Source: Hydractinia symbiolongicarpus
Taxonomy: Eukaryota > Cnidaria > Hydrozoa > Anthoathecata > Hydractiniidae
Length of the DNA: 60,000 nt
NCBI RefSeq assembly: GCF_029227915.1
Contig: NC_079884.1
Coordinates: 11,782,001-11,842,000 of the forward strand
Direction of reading: 5' to 3'
The translations under genes and the position numbers were made by a program. Of this stretch, positions 35,201 to 46,860 are shown one piece after another (the first letter of the stretch is position 1; each line of letters begins with the position of its first letter). A model generated the notes under the pieces. The model had not been told where the DNA came from. It ran no database searches and was given only the letters and a program-made list of their open reading frames with translations.

Positions 35201-36435
35201 AAATCTGTCATTGTACTGCATGCTTTACTAATATCCAACCCAACATCCTTTAGGATAGTTTGGTAAAGCAGTTTTGAGGTAAAACATTCGATGCAGTTGA
35301 TGTAACTGTGATGAAACTGAAACATAAAATATGACCAAGTGATTAGATCTACGCATGTACAGTAAATAATATTGTTGTAAAAAATTAGTTGGGTCTAAAA
35401 AAATAAACACAAGGAGATTTGTGAAATGGCTAATACATACAGTTCAAGGTTAAAGATAACAAACACATGTAATTCCTCTTGTAAATAGCTATATCCTCTT
35501 TTTTTAACAAAGTTCTCTTCCAAATACAGTTGCTGTACGAAAAGTGGTATTTTGAGGACATTCTAACAGTGACTTAGTTAGAGATAGTTAAGAAATTCTA
35601 CTACTTAGGTGATATGATTAGGTAGTAAGCGGCGTGTTGAAAGAAGTGTTACTTGCACAATAGATGCTGCTTGGAAAAAGAGTTACTCCCTTTGTTGACT
35701 AGAGTCTTAAAAATTAATTTGAGAATGCTTAGAAATAAGGAGGATAACTGGCTTGGAAAGTGTAGAGACTTAATTCCTGTCCTGGGGAAAAGCCTAGAAA
35801 TCGAGAAAAAATTGATAGGAAGGGATAATGACAGGCTTGATGCAAAGGAATTTGAGTTTAGAACTAAAAACGTATAAATCAGATTGGACGGTCATTATTA
35901 TATCCTTTTCAATCCATGCTATAGCATAGAAAACATGATAATGATGATGATGATAATGACTCCGGGTTTTTCAGGTATAGCAGCTACCCCCGATGTTAGT
36001 TTCACTGTCTTTGGGAAACTTCAGTTGTGTTAAATATATAAGAGAACAAAATTGAATAAAAATATCCTTGTATTAAAATGTAGAAATTCAAATTGTTTCC
36101 TTTATACACATCCATGCATATATATGCCATGTTTGTTATTGTACTGGTTTAATTCAATCAATTGTTATTAAAAAAGTTCCAATTTAAATAAAGAAGTAAA
36201 TACTACACACTGAACTTACTTTACCAAGGGAAAGGAATTTTTGTACCAAGTATGACTTCCCTGTTGCTGTGTTTCCATTTATGAAGACAGAGCTTGGTGA
36301 CATCTCATCTTCAACACAGAACAGTTTCATGAGTATAACTATCTCTTTCTTACGACACAAAACAACTTCGTTCAATCTCTCAGCAAGACCCTTTTTCTTT
36401 TCACTATCGCATTCTTCACTAGTGGTAGAAGGCAT
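32233..36435 (-). CDS. ORC5: Origin recognition complex subunit 5 (five exons, 440 aa)
   Basis: Exons on the minus strand: 36435-36220, 35316-34825, 34360-34180, 33332-33147, 32480-32233; phases 0, 0, 1, 1; 1323 nt, no stop before TAA. Human ORC5 is 435 residues, so the length fits. Exon 1 has VVLCRKKEI and the Walker A loop GNTATGKS. Exon 2 has [16 protein letters not shown], the Walker B-like [12 protein letters not shown], and [11 protein letters not shown]. Exon 3 has [29 protein letters not shown] and SSQWEKMQQ. Exon 4 has [20 protein letters not shown]. Exon 5 has [10 protein letters not shown] and [16 protein letters not shown]. These are diagnostic of ORC5, a AAA+ subunit of the nuclear complex that marks replication origins and loads the MCM helicase. 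Walker B ends D-Q rather than D-E, which is variable in this subunit. The exon 3 donor (g|gtatga) was chosen by phase; an earlier gtgaaag is less fitting. Confidence 0.95.
35600..35960 (+). mobile_element. Internally deleted LINE 3' remnant in ORC5 intron 1
   Basis: On the strand opposite to ORC5 the frames give YLGDMI, then AAWKK-like and [11 protein letters not shown], then [11 protein letters not shown], which are familiar from the C-terminal part of non-LTR retrotransposon ORF2 downstream of the RT. It ends with a conserved tail (aatccatgctatagcatagaaaac) and gat/gatgat repeats (about 35936-35958). A related 3' end lies at about 47398-47487. Frameshifts and stops are present; it is dead. 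Confidence 0.55.
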
Positions 36436-38040
36436 TCTTAATTTGTTCTAAAATAAAAAATAGCACAACTACTATTTAAAATAAATACTTCCCATACTAC
36501 AGCAAGTGTTCCTTGTGTTTAAAAGAGAAGTCCAGTCTTTTTTAAAAAAATTATAGTAAAAAAACTAGCCAACTTAAAACCAATGTTATTATTTTTAAAA
36601 AAAATGTGTTTAAGATGCTTGAAAATGCTTCTGTAGATATGCCAGGTTTTAATGCAATGTAAGTGTAAGATCTTTGTTAATAAAACTAATACAACAAAAC
36701 AATTATAAGTTTACAATTATAAAATATATATAGGGTATTCCATATTCTCATTTTTAGTTTACAAACAGGATAATTGCTCATATTTGCAGCAGGGTCAGAC
36801 CCCTTTTTTTAAAACAATCCCCCTGTTATTAGGAACCCCACTCTTCTTATTTTGAGAGTAACCCCCCCCCCCCCCCACCTATTATTTCGAGGTCAGCCTA
36901 TTATCTTCATCCTGTAACGGATATGTATATAACGCAAACACCCTATTAAGTTGAACTCATATACCCTATTAATTTCATATTCAAAGAAAACACTTCTTTG
37001 TTGTTGTTTACAAAAATATGGAACTTGCCAAAAGCTATGTTAAAGAGTCGCAACAAATTGATATTGAGAAATAGTTTATTTGTGCTCTTGCTAAGTCCAT
37101 TTGCCTACTTTGTCTGCCTTTCATAGCCACAATATGTGAATTAAAATATCAAGTATTTCTAGAACTTTCACTAGGATTTCTAATGCATAGGTAATTCTTT
37201 CTAATTTTCTAACGTTGATAATTTTGAAAATTGCCACAAACTTAATTCAGAGTTTATTGAATCATTTAAAATTATTAACTCTAAATGCTTTTTTGTATAT
37301 AAATGGTGGTGGACCAACAGTCCACCACAGGTTAATTGCAGTACTTATAACTTGTTGAGAGGCTTGGCTTTGATTGCATTCAGTATTCAAGTGTCAACAA
37401 AAATGGCTACTTGCATCATTGAAGGATATACCTTAGAAGCCCAATGTTCTTCCAAATCAAGAATGGTAGACTAGTGAAAGAGTGGTCAGAGGGCATGAAG
37501 ACTAGGGTGCTCCTTATCCCAGGCCCTCAAGGTAACTAACCAATACTGTTGTAGACCCAGGCACCTAAGATTGCCTTGTCTGCCCATAAAATTGGAGCAG
37601 CTAAAGTCAACTGGTTTCCTTCATCACATTTTGCTAATAGTTTGGCTTGCCCATCAAACCACCTTTTTAATATATATTTTTCTTTTCTCTTTTATGTACA
37701 TCAATCACTTCATGTACTGACATCAATGTCCACAACTGTCACCACATAACTAATCCTAAAATCAACCACAACCCACATATTAACTCGGTAATCTGACCAT
37801 CATCTGATACATGACAAGTGCATACAATGCCAATTGATGTATACCCCACCCCCCCTTCCCCCAGACGAGGTTCTTCTACAACGAATTACAACACGCAACG
37901 ATTTATAACGCAAGAAAGGATGTCCCCAGTAATAAGGCCTACCAGCATATTAACATTTCCTGTGAAGTTTTGGTTAGAGAAATGGAGCATGTTGAGAAGA
38001 ACGATGACCACTTTTCTGGTTTAATATCATCAAAATTATA
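36436..38040. other. Intergenic upstream of ORC5; no gene
   Basis: AT-rich, with a poly-C run at about 36862-36877. The segment 37330-38040 is less AT-rich and may include the 5' part of the adjacent LINE, but I could not identify a coding feature. The ORC5 promoter should lie just above 36435. Confidence 0.4.
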
Positions 38041-38558
38041 TTAAAGAGTGGAAAAGAATTATTGCTGAACTTTGTACTTGAGTTCCAGACACTATTATCA
38101 GTGACTACCTATGAGCCTACGATCCATCCAAACCTACCAAGCAGATAAAAAGAGTGCTAAATAGCTTCAATAAAGAGACTATTAGTAGGACATTTATTTT
38201 TTATCTAAGAAACCGCATGGTGAGAAAATGAAAAAAGACGACTTGTTAGATGCATTAATTATGAAGGTAAAAAATTATTTTCCAGACAGAGTCTTATGTA
38301 AAGTGTATTGTTATACCATGATTGATGCACATTTATGGAATGCCATTCCTGTGGTCAAGAGGTCCACAAAAAATGTTATTTTGAGCTTTTGGCATCAAAA
38401 AATCTATTAAATGAATGGGTTTACTGTACAAGACCTAATTTTTAAAATTGGTATACATTACCTCTGTGCACTATGTGAAAAGGACATTATTACAAATGAT
38501 ATTTCTAATGATGATAATAATAATACTTCTCAACCCAAGGCTTTATTAAACAAACCTA

Positions 38559-39340
38559 ATGGCCAAGCTGGTTTTGGATAAGCATAACATAACTGATCAA
38601 AACAATAGCCTCAATTTAGTAAACCCCATTGTCAATGTGTATAATTCCTTCAATGATAACAAAGACAGTAATGATCCTCCTGCTGATAGAGATACATCAC
38701 ATCAACCGAAGGAAAATGTGTGTCACTTTTATCAAAAAGGAACATATAAGTTTGGCTGAAAAGGTGCAGATTGTCCATTTGGCCACCAACGAGCCTGTCG
38801 AAAAACTTTTATTGCATGGAAACAAGGGTACAAAAGGTCGTAAGCTATAGGTGCTAAATGTACAGATCTTCACCCTAGAATGTGTTTCAACTCTATAACC
38901 AGAAGACAGTGTTTCAATGAAAGATGTTCGTTGGTGCACGTAAAATGGACGATACGTAAAAGACCTGAACTGTTAGGAAATAGAACTAATGAGTCAAATA
39001 TTTTACATGGTAATACTTTTAATCAAAACAGAAATAATCCCTATGATTTTTTAGATGTTATTCACAACTTCAAAAGGGACATATTAGAAATTATGGATTC
39101 AAGAATAAAAGAAACTCTCGTTATTCACCACAATATTCACAGACCTTTAACAACTCCAGGCCTTTTGTGCAACCAGTTCATGCCCCATTACAATAGCCAC
39201 AAATGCTCAGTTATCCACAACAGGTACCAATTCAGAAGTTTGTGGAGCCAATCAATGCCCCATTGCAACAGCCACAAAGGTTCAGACATCCACAACAGGT
39301 ACCAATGCATTGATCAATGCCTCAAACTCAAAATATGAGA
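38559..39340 (+). pseudogene. LINE ORF1 remnant with CCCH zinc fingers
   Basis: Two frames give a zinc-finger series: C-H-F-Y-Q-K-G-T-Y-K-F-G, then (after an in-frame TGA at about 38757) A-D-C-P-F-G-H, A-K-C-T-D-L-H, and M-C-F-N-S-I-T-R-R-Q-C-F-N-E-R-C-S-L-V-H. These are Cys-Cys-Cys-His fingers of the kind seen in ORF1 proteins of several animal CR1-like LINEs, where they bind RNA. One finger has Tyr where Cys is expected. Frameshift near 38830-38880. Confidence 0.7.
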
Positions 39341-39413
39341 CCAGGAGTACCTTTCAGTCAGATGGTAATGAACAGTTGGAATCCTGCAAACCAACAAAGA
39401 CCATACTCTAAAC

Positions 39414-40200
39414 TATTTCTCCATATTTAATGTACAGGGTTTAAAGCCACTAACTGTTGCATCTTCTGTTCCTTTAATACATGATGTACTAAAAGAGAAG
39501 AACCAACTCTTCATCACACTTACCGAGACCTGGTTATATAATCACTTAGATGCAGAATTGTCAATAAAAGGTTATAAACTCTTCAGATGGGATAGGAACC
39601 GTATAAAAGAGGTTTATCAAGTAGAGGAGTTTCAATTTACATGCGAGAGGACATTGCTACCCTATTTAAAGTGACATATGAATACAGTAATGGCGTAGAC
39701 GAACTTCTTGTTTTATATTTCAAACACAGCAACTCACTGATAGCAGTATTGTATTGACAACTTGATGATGCAATGCATGGTCACCCATCTGGTTCGAAAG
39801 AGTTCAAAACGATAATTAAAGATTTGAGTAATACTCTTAATAGCTTTAGTGGTAAATTCTCAGATGTGTTTCTTTGTGGTGACTTCAATTTGCCAAACAT
39901 AATTGGGATACCCATATGATTTCTTTCATGCTTATAACAAAGAACTTATTCACAGTTATAAATGCATACCTTCCTTACCATCTGTATCCCACCATAGTTT
40001 AATTGAAGTGACAACTCGTTACGGCCTAACTGTTCTGTTAAAAAATAATGATATAAGAACAGAACATACACCGTTTGATTTATTTGATTACTTTGATAAG
40101 TCTATAGACTGGGAAAATATTAACAACAAACTCAACTCTGTTGCCTGGGACATGATGTTGAAAGATAGCCCCGAATAACAACTACAAAATATTATAGATA
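39414..40200 (+). pseudogene. LINE ORF2 endonuclease domain remnant
   Basis: The frames contain FNVQGLKPLT, QLFITLTETWLYNHL (the catalytic Glu region of APE-type endonucleases), GYKLFRWDRN and VFLCGDFNLPNI (the D-x-N catalytic motif). Stops and shifts interrupt it at several points, for example the TGA after IAVLY. No H of the S-D-H motif is in frame, although SVSHHSLIEV at about 39984 probably represents it. Confidence 0.7.
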
Positions 40201-40528
40201 AAATTTTACTTCTGTCTGAAGAACTAGTTCCTTAAAGGAAAGTGTTTACAAGGAAACAAGATAAACACTACATACCAAGAGATCTGTGTGTACTAATGAG
40301 GCAGCGTCGCAAGCTTATAAAGTTACAGTCCAAAACTTTTAAATACAAACAAGTGAAGGAAATAAAAGAACGATTAGTCGACATTAAACTTACTCTAGAA
40401 AAGAAAGCAATTTCTCCCATTAAAACAAAAAAGGAAATATTTTAATTCCTATGCCCAAAAACATAGGTCTAGAGTAAGTCCATTATTCAACAAAGGTAAA
40501 CAGAATTTTCACTGATGATTGCAAAGAA

Positions 40529-41253
40529 ATGGCTGACCTCCTGCATCAACAATACGTGAGTGTATTTAGTAAGCAACATAATTCAACAGCTGATGCTAAC
40601 GATTTAACTTGTACCATTCCTGTAATGACAGATGTTGCACCTTTCACTGATGACATAATTGAAGCAATTAACACTCTATCTGCAAATTCAGCTTCGAGCC
40701 CAGATGGTGTCCCTGCTATATTTCTTAAAAATTGTAAGAGACCTGTGGCAACTCCACTTCTTATGTTTTGGTCAACTTACAACAGTTGTAACACCTCTGC
40801 TTTTAAGGACTGCAAACATTGCACCCATCTTCAAAGGAGGTGACCAAGGCAAAGTGGGGAACTATCGACCAATTGTCTTGACTTCAGATGTTGTTAAAAT
40901 ATTTGAAAACATCATAAAAAAGAACATAGTTGAACATCTTGTACAGTACAATCTTTTTAACAACTCACAACATGGTTTTAGAGAAGGTCGTTCCTGTTTA
41001 TTGCAGCTACTGAGCCATTATGATACAATCCTATTCTTTCTTGAAAGAGGTTCAAATGTAGATACAATTTACTTAGATTTTAGCAAGGCATTTGACAAAG
41101 TGGACCACTCCATTTTAGTTGCTAAACTAAAGCAATTTGGTATAAATGACACACTGATAAAATGGATTATATCACTCCTTAAAGACAGAATAAAATATGT
41201 TTACTTCAATGGTGTAAATCTATACCGGCTAACGATGGATCAGGGGTTCCACA
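40529..41253 (+). pseudogene. LINE reverse transcriptase, 5' part
   Basis: Two overlapping frames give the RT core: SANSASSPDGVPAIFLK, then APIFKGGDQGKVGNYRPIVL, FNNSQHGFREGRSCLLQLL and TIYLDFSKAFDKVDHSILV. A frameshift near 40800 separates them. The sequence breaks in the middle of the conserved S-G-V-P-Q-G-S motif, where the Copia element inserted. Confidence 0.85.
41249..41253 (+). repeat. Target-site duplication CCACA (left copy)
   Basis: ccaca lies at 41249-41253 and again at 45954-45958, flanking the inserted element. Removing the insert and one copy restores the LINE reading frame, so this is the 5-bp duplication of a Copia-type integration. Confidence 0.8.
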
Positions 41254-41361
41254 TGTGCGTAGCACACTTGCAGCAGAAACCTTGACACTTGTTAATGGTA
41301 TTGATGCATGTATCTCGGTGAAAAATGTAATAATGGAAATTGTGAAGACAGATCTAGAAGG
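41254..41361 (+). repeat. Inverted duplicate of Copia pol 3' end (left arm)
   Basis: These 108 bases are an inverted copy, with only a few mismatches, of 41633-41740. Both encode the LAAETLxLVNGIDACIxVKN segment of the RNase H domain, here on the plus strand. The arm begins exactly at the CCACA duplication. Confidence 0.85.
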
Positions 41362-41423
41362 TATCTTGTGCTACACAGATAAAAAAACTCACACTATTTC
41401 TAGGTCCCTGATTACTAATCATT

Positions 41424-41632
41424 TGTTAAATTCGCAATATGTGTATGACTAACCTGTAGGTTATCTTCACAGTTCTCCTAATAACACAACACCAAATATA
41501 CCCAATTGATTTACACACAACACATACCACTGTTATAAACACAATGATTTCACCAGCAAGATTGGTTCAACACAAGTAAACCCCACCACCAATTGATTCT
41601 TATTAGTAATCGCCTAGAATGGAAGATTAACA
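41424..41632 (-). repeat. Copia 3' LTR (209 bp)
   Basis: Direct repeat of 45740-45953 with a handful of differences, including a short gap. Both begin tgttaaa and end gattaaca on the plus strand, so the LTR has TG...CA ends. Confidence 0.9.
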
Positions 41633-42478
41633 CCTTCTAGATCTGTCTTCACAATTTCCATTATTACATTTTTCACCCAGATACATGCATCAATACCATT
41701 AACAAGTGCCAAGGTTTCTGCTGCAAGTGTGCTACGCACAACTCTCCTAATCTTTTTTGACTGCCATGTGATAGGTGTCATGTTGTTCTCAACACCTTTA
41801 AGAAAAACAAAAATTCCACTTTGAGAGCTTCCGTCATGTAGATTTCCAAATGAGGCATCAGCGTACAAGATTAATTGTAATGGAGGTTTCAACTTCCAAA
41901 ATTTTAGGCAAATATCAGGATCCAATTTCAACTTCTTTACCAATTTATTACCTCTCATAACATCATCAACATTTGCACGGTTTAACTTTGTGCTTAACTG
42001 ACAAATATCAAAAGAAATATCTGGCCTTAATTGAGAAGATACCCAATTTAATTGACCACAAATACATCGAAACTTAGATTGCTCTTCATGTGAGAGTTCT
42101 TGATGTTTGTTTTTGGTGCTTTGAATCTCAACCTGTTCCAACCATGCTTGCCACATATTTGCTTTGGTCATACTCAATAGAACTATTGAATTGTTGTATG
42201 TTGACTCCAAAATATTTAAAATTACTGCAATTCTCTGACCCAACCCGAAATATTTTTCTAATGGATGCAATGACTTTTACTTGAAAATCTTCTGATCTTT
42301 CCCAAAGAAAATCATCAACATGTATTACGATCAATCCTTGACAACAGTCATCTTGAACCCAATAAAATAAAGCCTTATCAAATAAAGACATTTTCATTCC
42401 CAAACCAATTAACTGTTCCTTTACTCGTAAATACCAAGCTCTTGAAGCATCAGCAAGGCCATATACTACTTTATTCAA
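41633..42478 (-). pseudogene. Copia pol: RT C-terminal part and truncated RNase H
   Basis: Two overlapping minus-strand frames: NKVVYGLADASRAWYLRVKE and IVIHVDDFLW (the YVDD-type catalytic motif as HVDD), then KFRCICGQLNWVSSQLRPDI and the RNase H start LILYADASFGNLHDGSSQSG. The frame changes near 42130-42270. The coding sequence ends at TDLEG, where it runs directly into the LTR; the usual remaining part of RNase H and the pol C-terminus are absent. Confidence 0.85.
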
Positions 42479-42589
42479 TTTCCAAAGAACCCCTATTACG
42501 TTTGCTTCCTTTGGGGGCTTTATAATTACTTCTCTATCAATCGGGTTACCTTGAAGAAATGCTGTTTTGACATCTAAGGTGTGGCATTC

Positions 42590-43159
42590 TCATTCGTTAG
42601 TTGCTAACATTGTGAGTACAATTCGCAGACTTTCTTTTGAAAACGTTGGGGAGTCTTTAGTCAGATTTTGAACCTCCTCTTCTTCAAAACCTCTTATGAC
42701 CAAACGAGCTTTGACAATTTTGTTGCCCTCTATATTTTTTGTTGTGATTACCCATCTTGTGGATATTGTAGATTGACTTCTGTCTTCAACAGTGGAGAAA
42801 ACATTGTTGTCTTGCCAGTTGGTTAATTCTTTAAATTTCGCATTCAAAACCTCGTCTTCAATAGTTGGTTTTATCGCTAATAATACTTCTTCAGTGTCAT
42901 TGGCTTCAACAACCGGTTGCCATTCACTCACACATCTTTTGAAATCTAACCAATTAATTTCACCTGTGTCTTCATTTTGCACATTTAAACAGCTGCCATA
43001 TTGCCTGCCTTCTTTTCCTTTTCTACTCACTTTACCTGCTCTGCTGTGAACTAATCCTTTAATCTTATAGATGATTCTGGTTTTTAACTTTGGCATTCCT
43101 TGAAATATAGAGGTATTGCCTTTTTTCATTGACTGTGGTTTAACTTTTTGATGTTTCAT
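42590..43159 (-). pseudogene. Copia pol: RT N-terminal part
   Basis: Minus-strand frame with LNAKFKELTNWQDNNVFSTV, STRWVITTKNIEGNKIVKAR and FEEEEVQNLTKDSPTFSKES, the conserved opening of Copia reverse transcriptases. A stop near 42590 separates it from the following TAFLQGN-type segment, which is in another frame. Confidence 0.85.
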
Positions 43160-44417
43160 TAGATGTTTCCTCTATTGATGTCCCATTGGTTTGTGAATTA
43201 TCAATGGCTGCATCCTCAGTTACTGGTGCTTCTGTTACTGGTACTTCCGTAGTATTACTTTCAAGATCAACTATGTCAAAAATTTCGTCTTCCGGTGAAA
43301 CACAGTTGTCCAACTGCATACTTGTTACTTCTGGGCTCTTTTCAGAGTCTTGTGATAGTTTCTGTGAATGTACTACTTGATTTACCTTTTGCAACGGACA
43401 GATGTGGACTCTCACATAACTTCCACCATGCTTGACAAGCACTTGTTTATTTTCTTGTCCAATTATAGTGCCTGGTCCATGCCATTTTTCGCTGTCTTTT
43501 CTTTTATAAAAGACTTTATCTCCAGTTACATACTGCACATCATTGTAACACTGGACATTATGCTGCAATGCTCTACGTATTCTTTCAGAAGATTCTGCTG
43601 CTATGAATGCTCTTCGTGATGCATGCATCACAGCAAGGTTATGGGCCACAGTCTTACTTGAAACTGTATCATTCATGGCTGGTAACTGATCAGTGAGGAT
43701 GCAGGGATAGTCATAGTTTTTACCAAAAACAAGCTGGTTTGGTGAAAATCCATTGTTGTTTGATAAAGAATTCTTGGCACTAATAGCCCAGAAAAGTGCT
43801 CGATTAGGTGTACATTTCGTATCCTCTATAATCTTACTCAGCATTTCCTTGATGATACCATTGTGTCGCTCACATAGCCCATTCGACCAAGGACTTTCGG
43901 CTGCTGTTGTGGAAAACTCTATGTTAAATTGCTTACACATTTCTTCATACACTTTATTGATATATTCTCCTTCATTGTCAGCCAGAAACTTTCTTGGTTG
44001 ACCAAATCTTGCTAACCAAATTTCAAAGATAATGTCTGTTATCACATCTTTATCTTTTGTCTTTGTTAACTTTGAAGATGAAAATCTTGTGAAAGTATCT
44101 ATGATATGAATAAACCACAATGATTGTGAAAGTTGCACTAAATCTAAAGCCACACACTGATTGAATTCCGACGACATTGGTAAGCCAACCATAGGACGTG
44201 GTCTTGGTTTTCTATACTTATAGCATACTTTACAAGAGTGTGAGACATTATCAATTAATTTCATGATTTCACTCCGGTCCCCTAAAAAGGAATTTGATGC
44301 TTTAATAAGAGATTTTAATTTCTCAGCACTTGGATGACAGAACTGACGATGAAGTTTGACAATCTTGTTTTTTTTAGATTTTTCACTTGCGCATACAAAG
44401 GCAACTTGAGGAAGCAA
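43140..44417 (-). pseudogene. Copia pol: integrase
   Basis: A 425-codon frame. It has the HHCC zinc-binding region (LHRQFCHPSAEKL ... CKVCYKY), the catalytic core with its D, D and E in order (VALDLVQL, FLADNEGEY, NGLCERHNGI), and the GFSPNQLVFGKNYDYP segment typical of Copia integrases. A Thr/Val-rich low-complexity linker follows (EVPVTEAPVTEDA). The frame is separated from the upstream gag-protease frame by a stop at about 44470, so the polyprotein is broken. Confidence 0.9.
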
Positions 44418-44468
44418 ATGGTCATAATTCTTTTCATCTAAGTCTATTCTGTTGTTGTTTAAAGGTAT

Positions 44469-45698
44469 TCAACAGTGACCTGTGGTGGTAAATTTTAAAG
44501 GATGGCATTCTCCAAACATTTTAACAGTATCGTTGCTAAAATCTAAAACTGCATCTGCTTTTCTCATAGATGTTTGACTTAAAAGCAAAGGTATTTCATT
44601 GGGTACAACTTCTGTTTCTAGATTAACCTCTTTAGAACCAATGATTACAGGTAAGATTACTCGTTTTATGGAACAAACTGCCTCGCTATCTCCAAATTTA
44701 AATCTTGTTCCACCTGGATACTCTTCTGGCAGTTTATCACTATCAATATTATCAATGAAACATTGGTACCAATTCTTACCACAGACTGTTTTGGTACAAC
44801 CACAGTCTAAAACTGCACATGACAAAGTTTCACCAACAAGGGATTGCATTTCACTTTCTTTAATTTTAGAAAAAAATGTAACTTTTGAATGACTCTCTTC
44901 CTTTTTTACATCTTCAGACTCCTGATTCTCATAAGAATGGGGACAATTCACAGCCCAGTGATAAATAGATTGACAAATATTGCACTTTGAAATATTTCCA
45001 AATTCATCAGGCGGATTCATTACTCTGTTACTGGATCTGGTATTCCTCCATCCATATTTTTGATTTGGTGCTGGAGCCCTTCCTCTTTTAAACCTTGAAC
45101 GCTGATATCCACCTCTTTTGGTGAAGTAATTCTGCTCCGTAGAATCTGCGCTTGCCTGTAAAACAGGCTCTATCTTTACAGCATCATTTGACACAGATGT
45201 GGCCACAGTATCACCAAATATTTTCTTTAACTGTAATACCATTGAATCATAGCGTAATTCATTTATAGTTGCTCTAGCCAACTGTTGCTGCTCTGGTGTA
45301 AGATTAGCGCTTTGTAAAACTCGGTATGCCAAAACTCCATCAGGAAGTTCCATACGGTGAACTTGGATTTTGTGATATAATTGTTCAAACTCTATAAGGT
45401 AATCATTCATGCTCATCTCAGAGGGTTGTTTAAATTTTTCAAAGGTTTCATAATCCTTTAAGTAAATTTTGTCCAATCTGTCAGTAATAGCTTTTACCCC
45501 AGTTGTGGCACTGATTTGTTCAATTTCCAATTCTAATACTGCTTCTTATGCCTTTCCTTTCAAACCCATGAATATAGCTGGCCCTTGTTTTTCCGCCTTT
45601 AGTTCTGTAAGTGCTTGCCATATTTGAACTTCTTTTTTCCACCCTTTGTAATTGGACTCTGTATTCAATGATGGTGGGGGTACCCAACTTTTCGACAT
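44469..45698 (-). pseudogene. Copia gag and protease, with nonsense codon
   Basis: The probable gag start is the ATG at 45698 (MSKSWVPPPSLNTESNYKGW). An in-frame TAA occurs at codon 51 (45548-45546), after which the frame is open to 44469. It contains a UBN2-like gag segment (MNDYLIEFEQLYHKIQVHRM), one zinc knuckle C-N-I-C-x4-H-x4-C, and the protease active-site region VLDCGCTKTV (D-C-G in place of the usual D-S/T-G). Confidence 0.85.
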
Positions 45699-45721
45699 TT
45701 CTCTATGATACTTTGAAATTT

Positions 45722-45738
45722 TATTCCTCTGCTACCAT
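45722..45738 (-). promoter_or_regulatory. Copia primer-binding site (initiator Met tRNA)
   Basis: Just inside the 5' LTR the minus strand reads tggtagcagagga, complementary to the 3' end of animal initiator-methionine tRNA including its CCA (…tcctctgctacca). One extra base pair (aa) separates it from the LTR. Confirms element orientation. Confidence 0.8.
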
Positions 45739-45739
45739 T

Positions 45740-45953
45740 TGTTAAACTCGCAATATGTGTATGACTAACCTGTAGGTTATCTTCACAGTTCTCCTAATAA
45801 CACAACACAAAATATACCCAATTGATTTACACACAACACAATATATACCACTGTTATAAACACAATGATTTCACCAGCAAGATTGGTTCAACACAAGTAA
45901 ACCCCACCACCAACTGATTCTTAGTAGTAATCGCCTAGAATGGAAGATTAACA
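45740..45953 (-). repeat. Copia 5' LTR (214 bp)
   Basis: Pairs with the LTR at 41424-41632. It contains a small atat insertion relative to it near 45840. The adjacent ccaca at 45954-45958 is the right target-site duplication. Confidence 0.9.
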
Positions 45954-45958
45954 CCACA

Positions 45959-46860
45959 GGGGTCTGTTCTTGGCCCACTGCTTTTTTTTAACATGGTTGG
46001 TGATATCAATCAGAACTAAAAATAATCTTTAGCATCCAGCTTTGCAGACGACACACGAATTCTGAAATTAATGTCTCATGGACACCTTTAAACTCCAAAG
46101 TGATCTAAATATAATGGACAAATGAAAATAATATGAAAATCCATGGGAGTAAGTTTGAGCAGTTATGGAAAGATTGAGTCTTTGAAACCACTCTCTGTAT
46201 ATCTAAGTAACACGTCAGAAAAGATTAACAAAATAATCACGGTGAAGGACTTTAGGAATTATAATGCTGAATGATTACAAATTTAAGAGGCATATCTCAA
46301 ACCTTATATCAAATGCAAACAGCATAACTGGATGGATATTACGAACATTCGAGAGCAGAGAAAAAAACGTGATGTTGACTGTTTCGAAATCATTAGTTAT
46401 TCCCCACCTTGACTATTGTTTAGAGTTATGGTCTCCACTAATGAAAGGACAAATACAAAGCATAGGAAATGGTTCAAAGAACCTTTACTAGGAAAATCCT
46501 TGGAACTCAAGGTTTTTCGTACTGGGACATACTAAAAAGATAAAATCTGTATTCTCTGGAGAGAAGAGGAGAACGGTATGCCATAATTTAAATCTGGAAA
46601 GTGATTGAAAACATAGTACCAAACTATGTTTTCAAGGGCCATTTTATAAGATTTGTGCGCTAGCTTGGCTGTTCCAGGAGTACGATTGTTTAATGGTCTA
46701 CCAAAGGCAATAAGCAACCTGTCTGATTGCAGTTCTTGATGAACAATTCTACTGTTCTTCATGAGCCACTGATGCCAAATTATGCTCAGTTTCGAAAGGC
46801 CAACACGAACAGCATCATTGACATAATGAGCATAGGACTCGCCGTGTTGCATGCGTGAAG
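45959..46860 (+). pseudogene. LINE reverse transcriptase, 3' part and C-terminal region
   Basis: Resumes the interrupted RT directly after the target duplication (GSVLGPLL). It continues with FADDTRILK (the catalytic FADD motif), NDYKFKRHISNLISNANSIT, SKSLVIPHLDYCLELWSPL and VRLFNGLPKAISNLSDC, the standard C-terminal landmarks of CR1/Jockey-clade elements. Frameshifts and stops are frequent. The antisense 111-codon ORF here is a shadow. Confidence 0.85.

Larger units (their letters stand above)
41254..45953 (-). mobile_element. Copia-type LTR retrotransposon with aberrant 3' end
   Basis: Minus-strand element: 5' LTR 45953-45740, primer-binding site, gag-pol remnants 45698-41633, 3' LTR 41632-41424, then a 62-bp segment and an inverted 108-bp copy of its own pol end (41361-41254) outside the LTR. 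Flanking CCACA repeats give the true insertion limits. The order protease, integrase, RT, RNase H is that of Copia/Ty1 (Pseudoviridae-like) elements. The pol gene is disrupted by stops and frameshifts, and most of RNase H beyond the TDLEG position is missing, so it is not autonomous. It lies inside the RT gene of a LINE and is therefore younger than it. Confidence 0.9.
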
